Of a stretch of 5,449 nt of DNA, positions 5,326 to 5,449 are shown one piece after another (the first letter of the stretch is position 1; each line of letters opens with the position of its first letter). Both the position numbers and the translations under genes were made by a program. This stretch comes from Gammaproteobacteria bacterium (GTDB lineage Bacteria > Pseudomonadota > Gammaproteobacteria > DRLM01), in contig WFXX01000080.1 of assembly GCA_015490395.1 (NCBI GenBank), forward strand, positions 1 through 5,449. The letters are read 5' to 3'. The notes under the pieces were generated by a model, which was not told where the DNA came from, ran no database searches, and saw only the letters and a list, made by a program, of their open reading frames with translations.

Positions 5326-5449
5326 TCAGCGCCCCCGGGGGCCGGCTTCCGCCGCTTCCTCCCCCGCGCCCCCGGCCTCCTCCTCCCCGGGGCCGTCCCC
5401 GGGCCCATCCAGGCCCAGCTTCTTGAGGCGGTAGCGCAGGGAGCGGAAG
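5326..5449 (-). CDS. pilR: PilR-like sigma-54-dependent response regulator, C-terminal fragment
   Basis: Only the last 40 codons are in the window; the gene continues beyond base 5449. The visible start FRSLRYRLKKLGLD is the recognition-helix end of the Fis-type helix-turn-helix found at the C-terminus of NtrC-family activators, and it is close to the end of PilR proteins. PilR is the response regulator of the PilS sensor kinase and activates pilA from a sigma-54 promoter; such a promoter is present about 210 bases downstream, reading the same way. After the helix-turn-helix there is an unusual tail of 26 residues, rich in Gly, Glu and Ala and ending GPRGR before a TGA. PilR proteins commonly stop within a few residues of this helix, so the tail looks like a lineage-specific addition. 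The receiver and AAA+ domains cannot be checked here; another NtrC-family member is possible but less likely in this context. Confidence 0.82.
   Translation of the reverse strand, partial: FRSLRYRLKKLGLDGPGDGPGEEEAGGAGEEAAEAGPRGR

Overview
The window is a type IV pilus (T4P) locus, read almost entirely from the minus strand of a very GC-rich genome (about 70% by eye). The protein sequences point to a gammaproteobacterium: the prepilins are PilA-type with a C-terminal disulfide loop, PilB carries a four-cysteine zinc site, PilD has the CxxC...CxxC type zinc motif, and a PilR-like C-terminus lies next to a sigma-54 promoter. The GC content would suit a Chromatiales/Ectothiorhodospiraceae-like lineage, but that placement is a guess from composition and protein style.

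In transcription order (right to left) the window holds: the last 40 codons of a PilR-like sigma-54-dependent response regulator (5326-5449, cut by the window edge); a 360-base gene-free region (4966-5325) with a weak candidate terminator, inverted repeats, a very good -24/-12 sigma-54 promoter (5102-5118) and a structured leader of about 127 nt; pilA, the probable major pilin (4540-4965); a strong GC-rich hairpin with a GAAA loop (4490-4515); a second, divergent pilin gene (3977-4426); pilB, the extension ATPase (2180-3892); pilC, the inner-membrane platform protein (949-2169); and pilD, the prepilin peptidase/methylase (48-920). The first 19 bases are an exact Tn5/Nextera transposase mosaic end, so they are library adapter left at a contig end and not genome.

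The genes form one assembly module. PilD cleaves the leaders of both pilins and N-methylates the new N-terminus. PilB hydrolyses ATP on the cytoplasmic side of PilC to insert pilin subunits into the growing fibre. PilR, with a PilS sensor expected outside the window, would switch on the sigma-54 promoter of pilA. The hairpin after pilA probably keeps pilA transcript far above that of the downstream second pilin and pilBCD.

I see no sign of a wholly new system: no CRISPR, phage, toxin-antitoxin or insertion sequence. The points worth a second look are the regulatory DNA before pilA, the divergent tandem pilin, a hairpin that overlaps the pilB ribosome binding site, an in-frame A AAA AAG slippery heptamer near the end of pilB, and an acidic Gly-rich tail on PilR.
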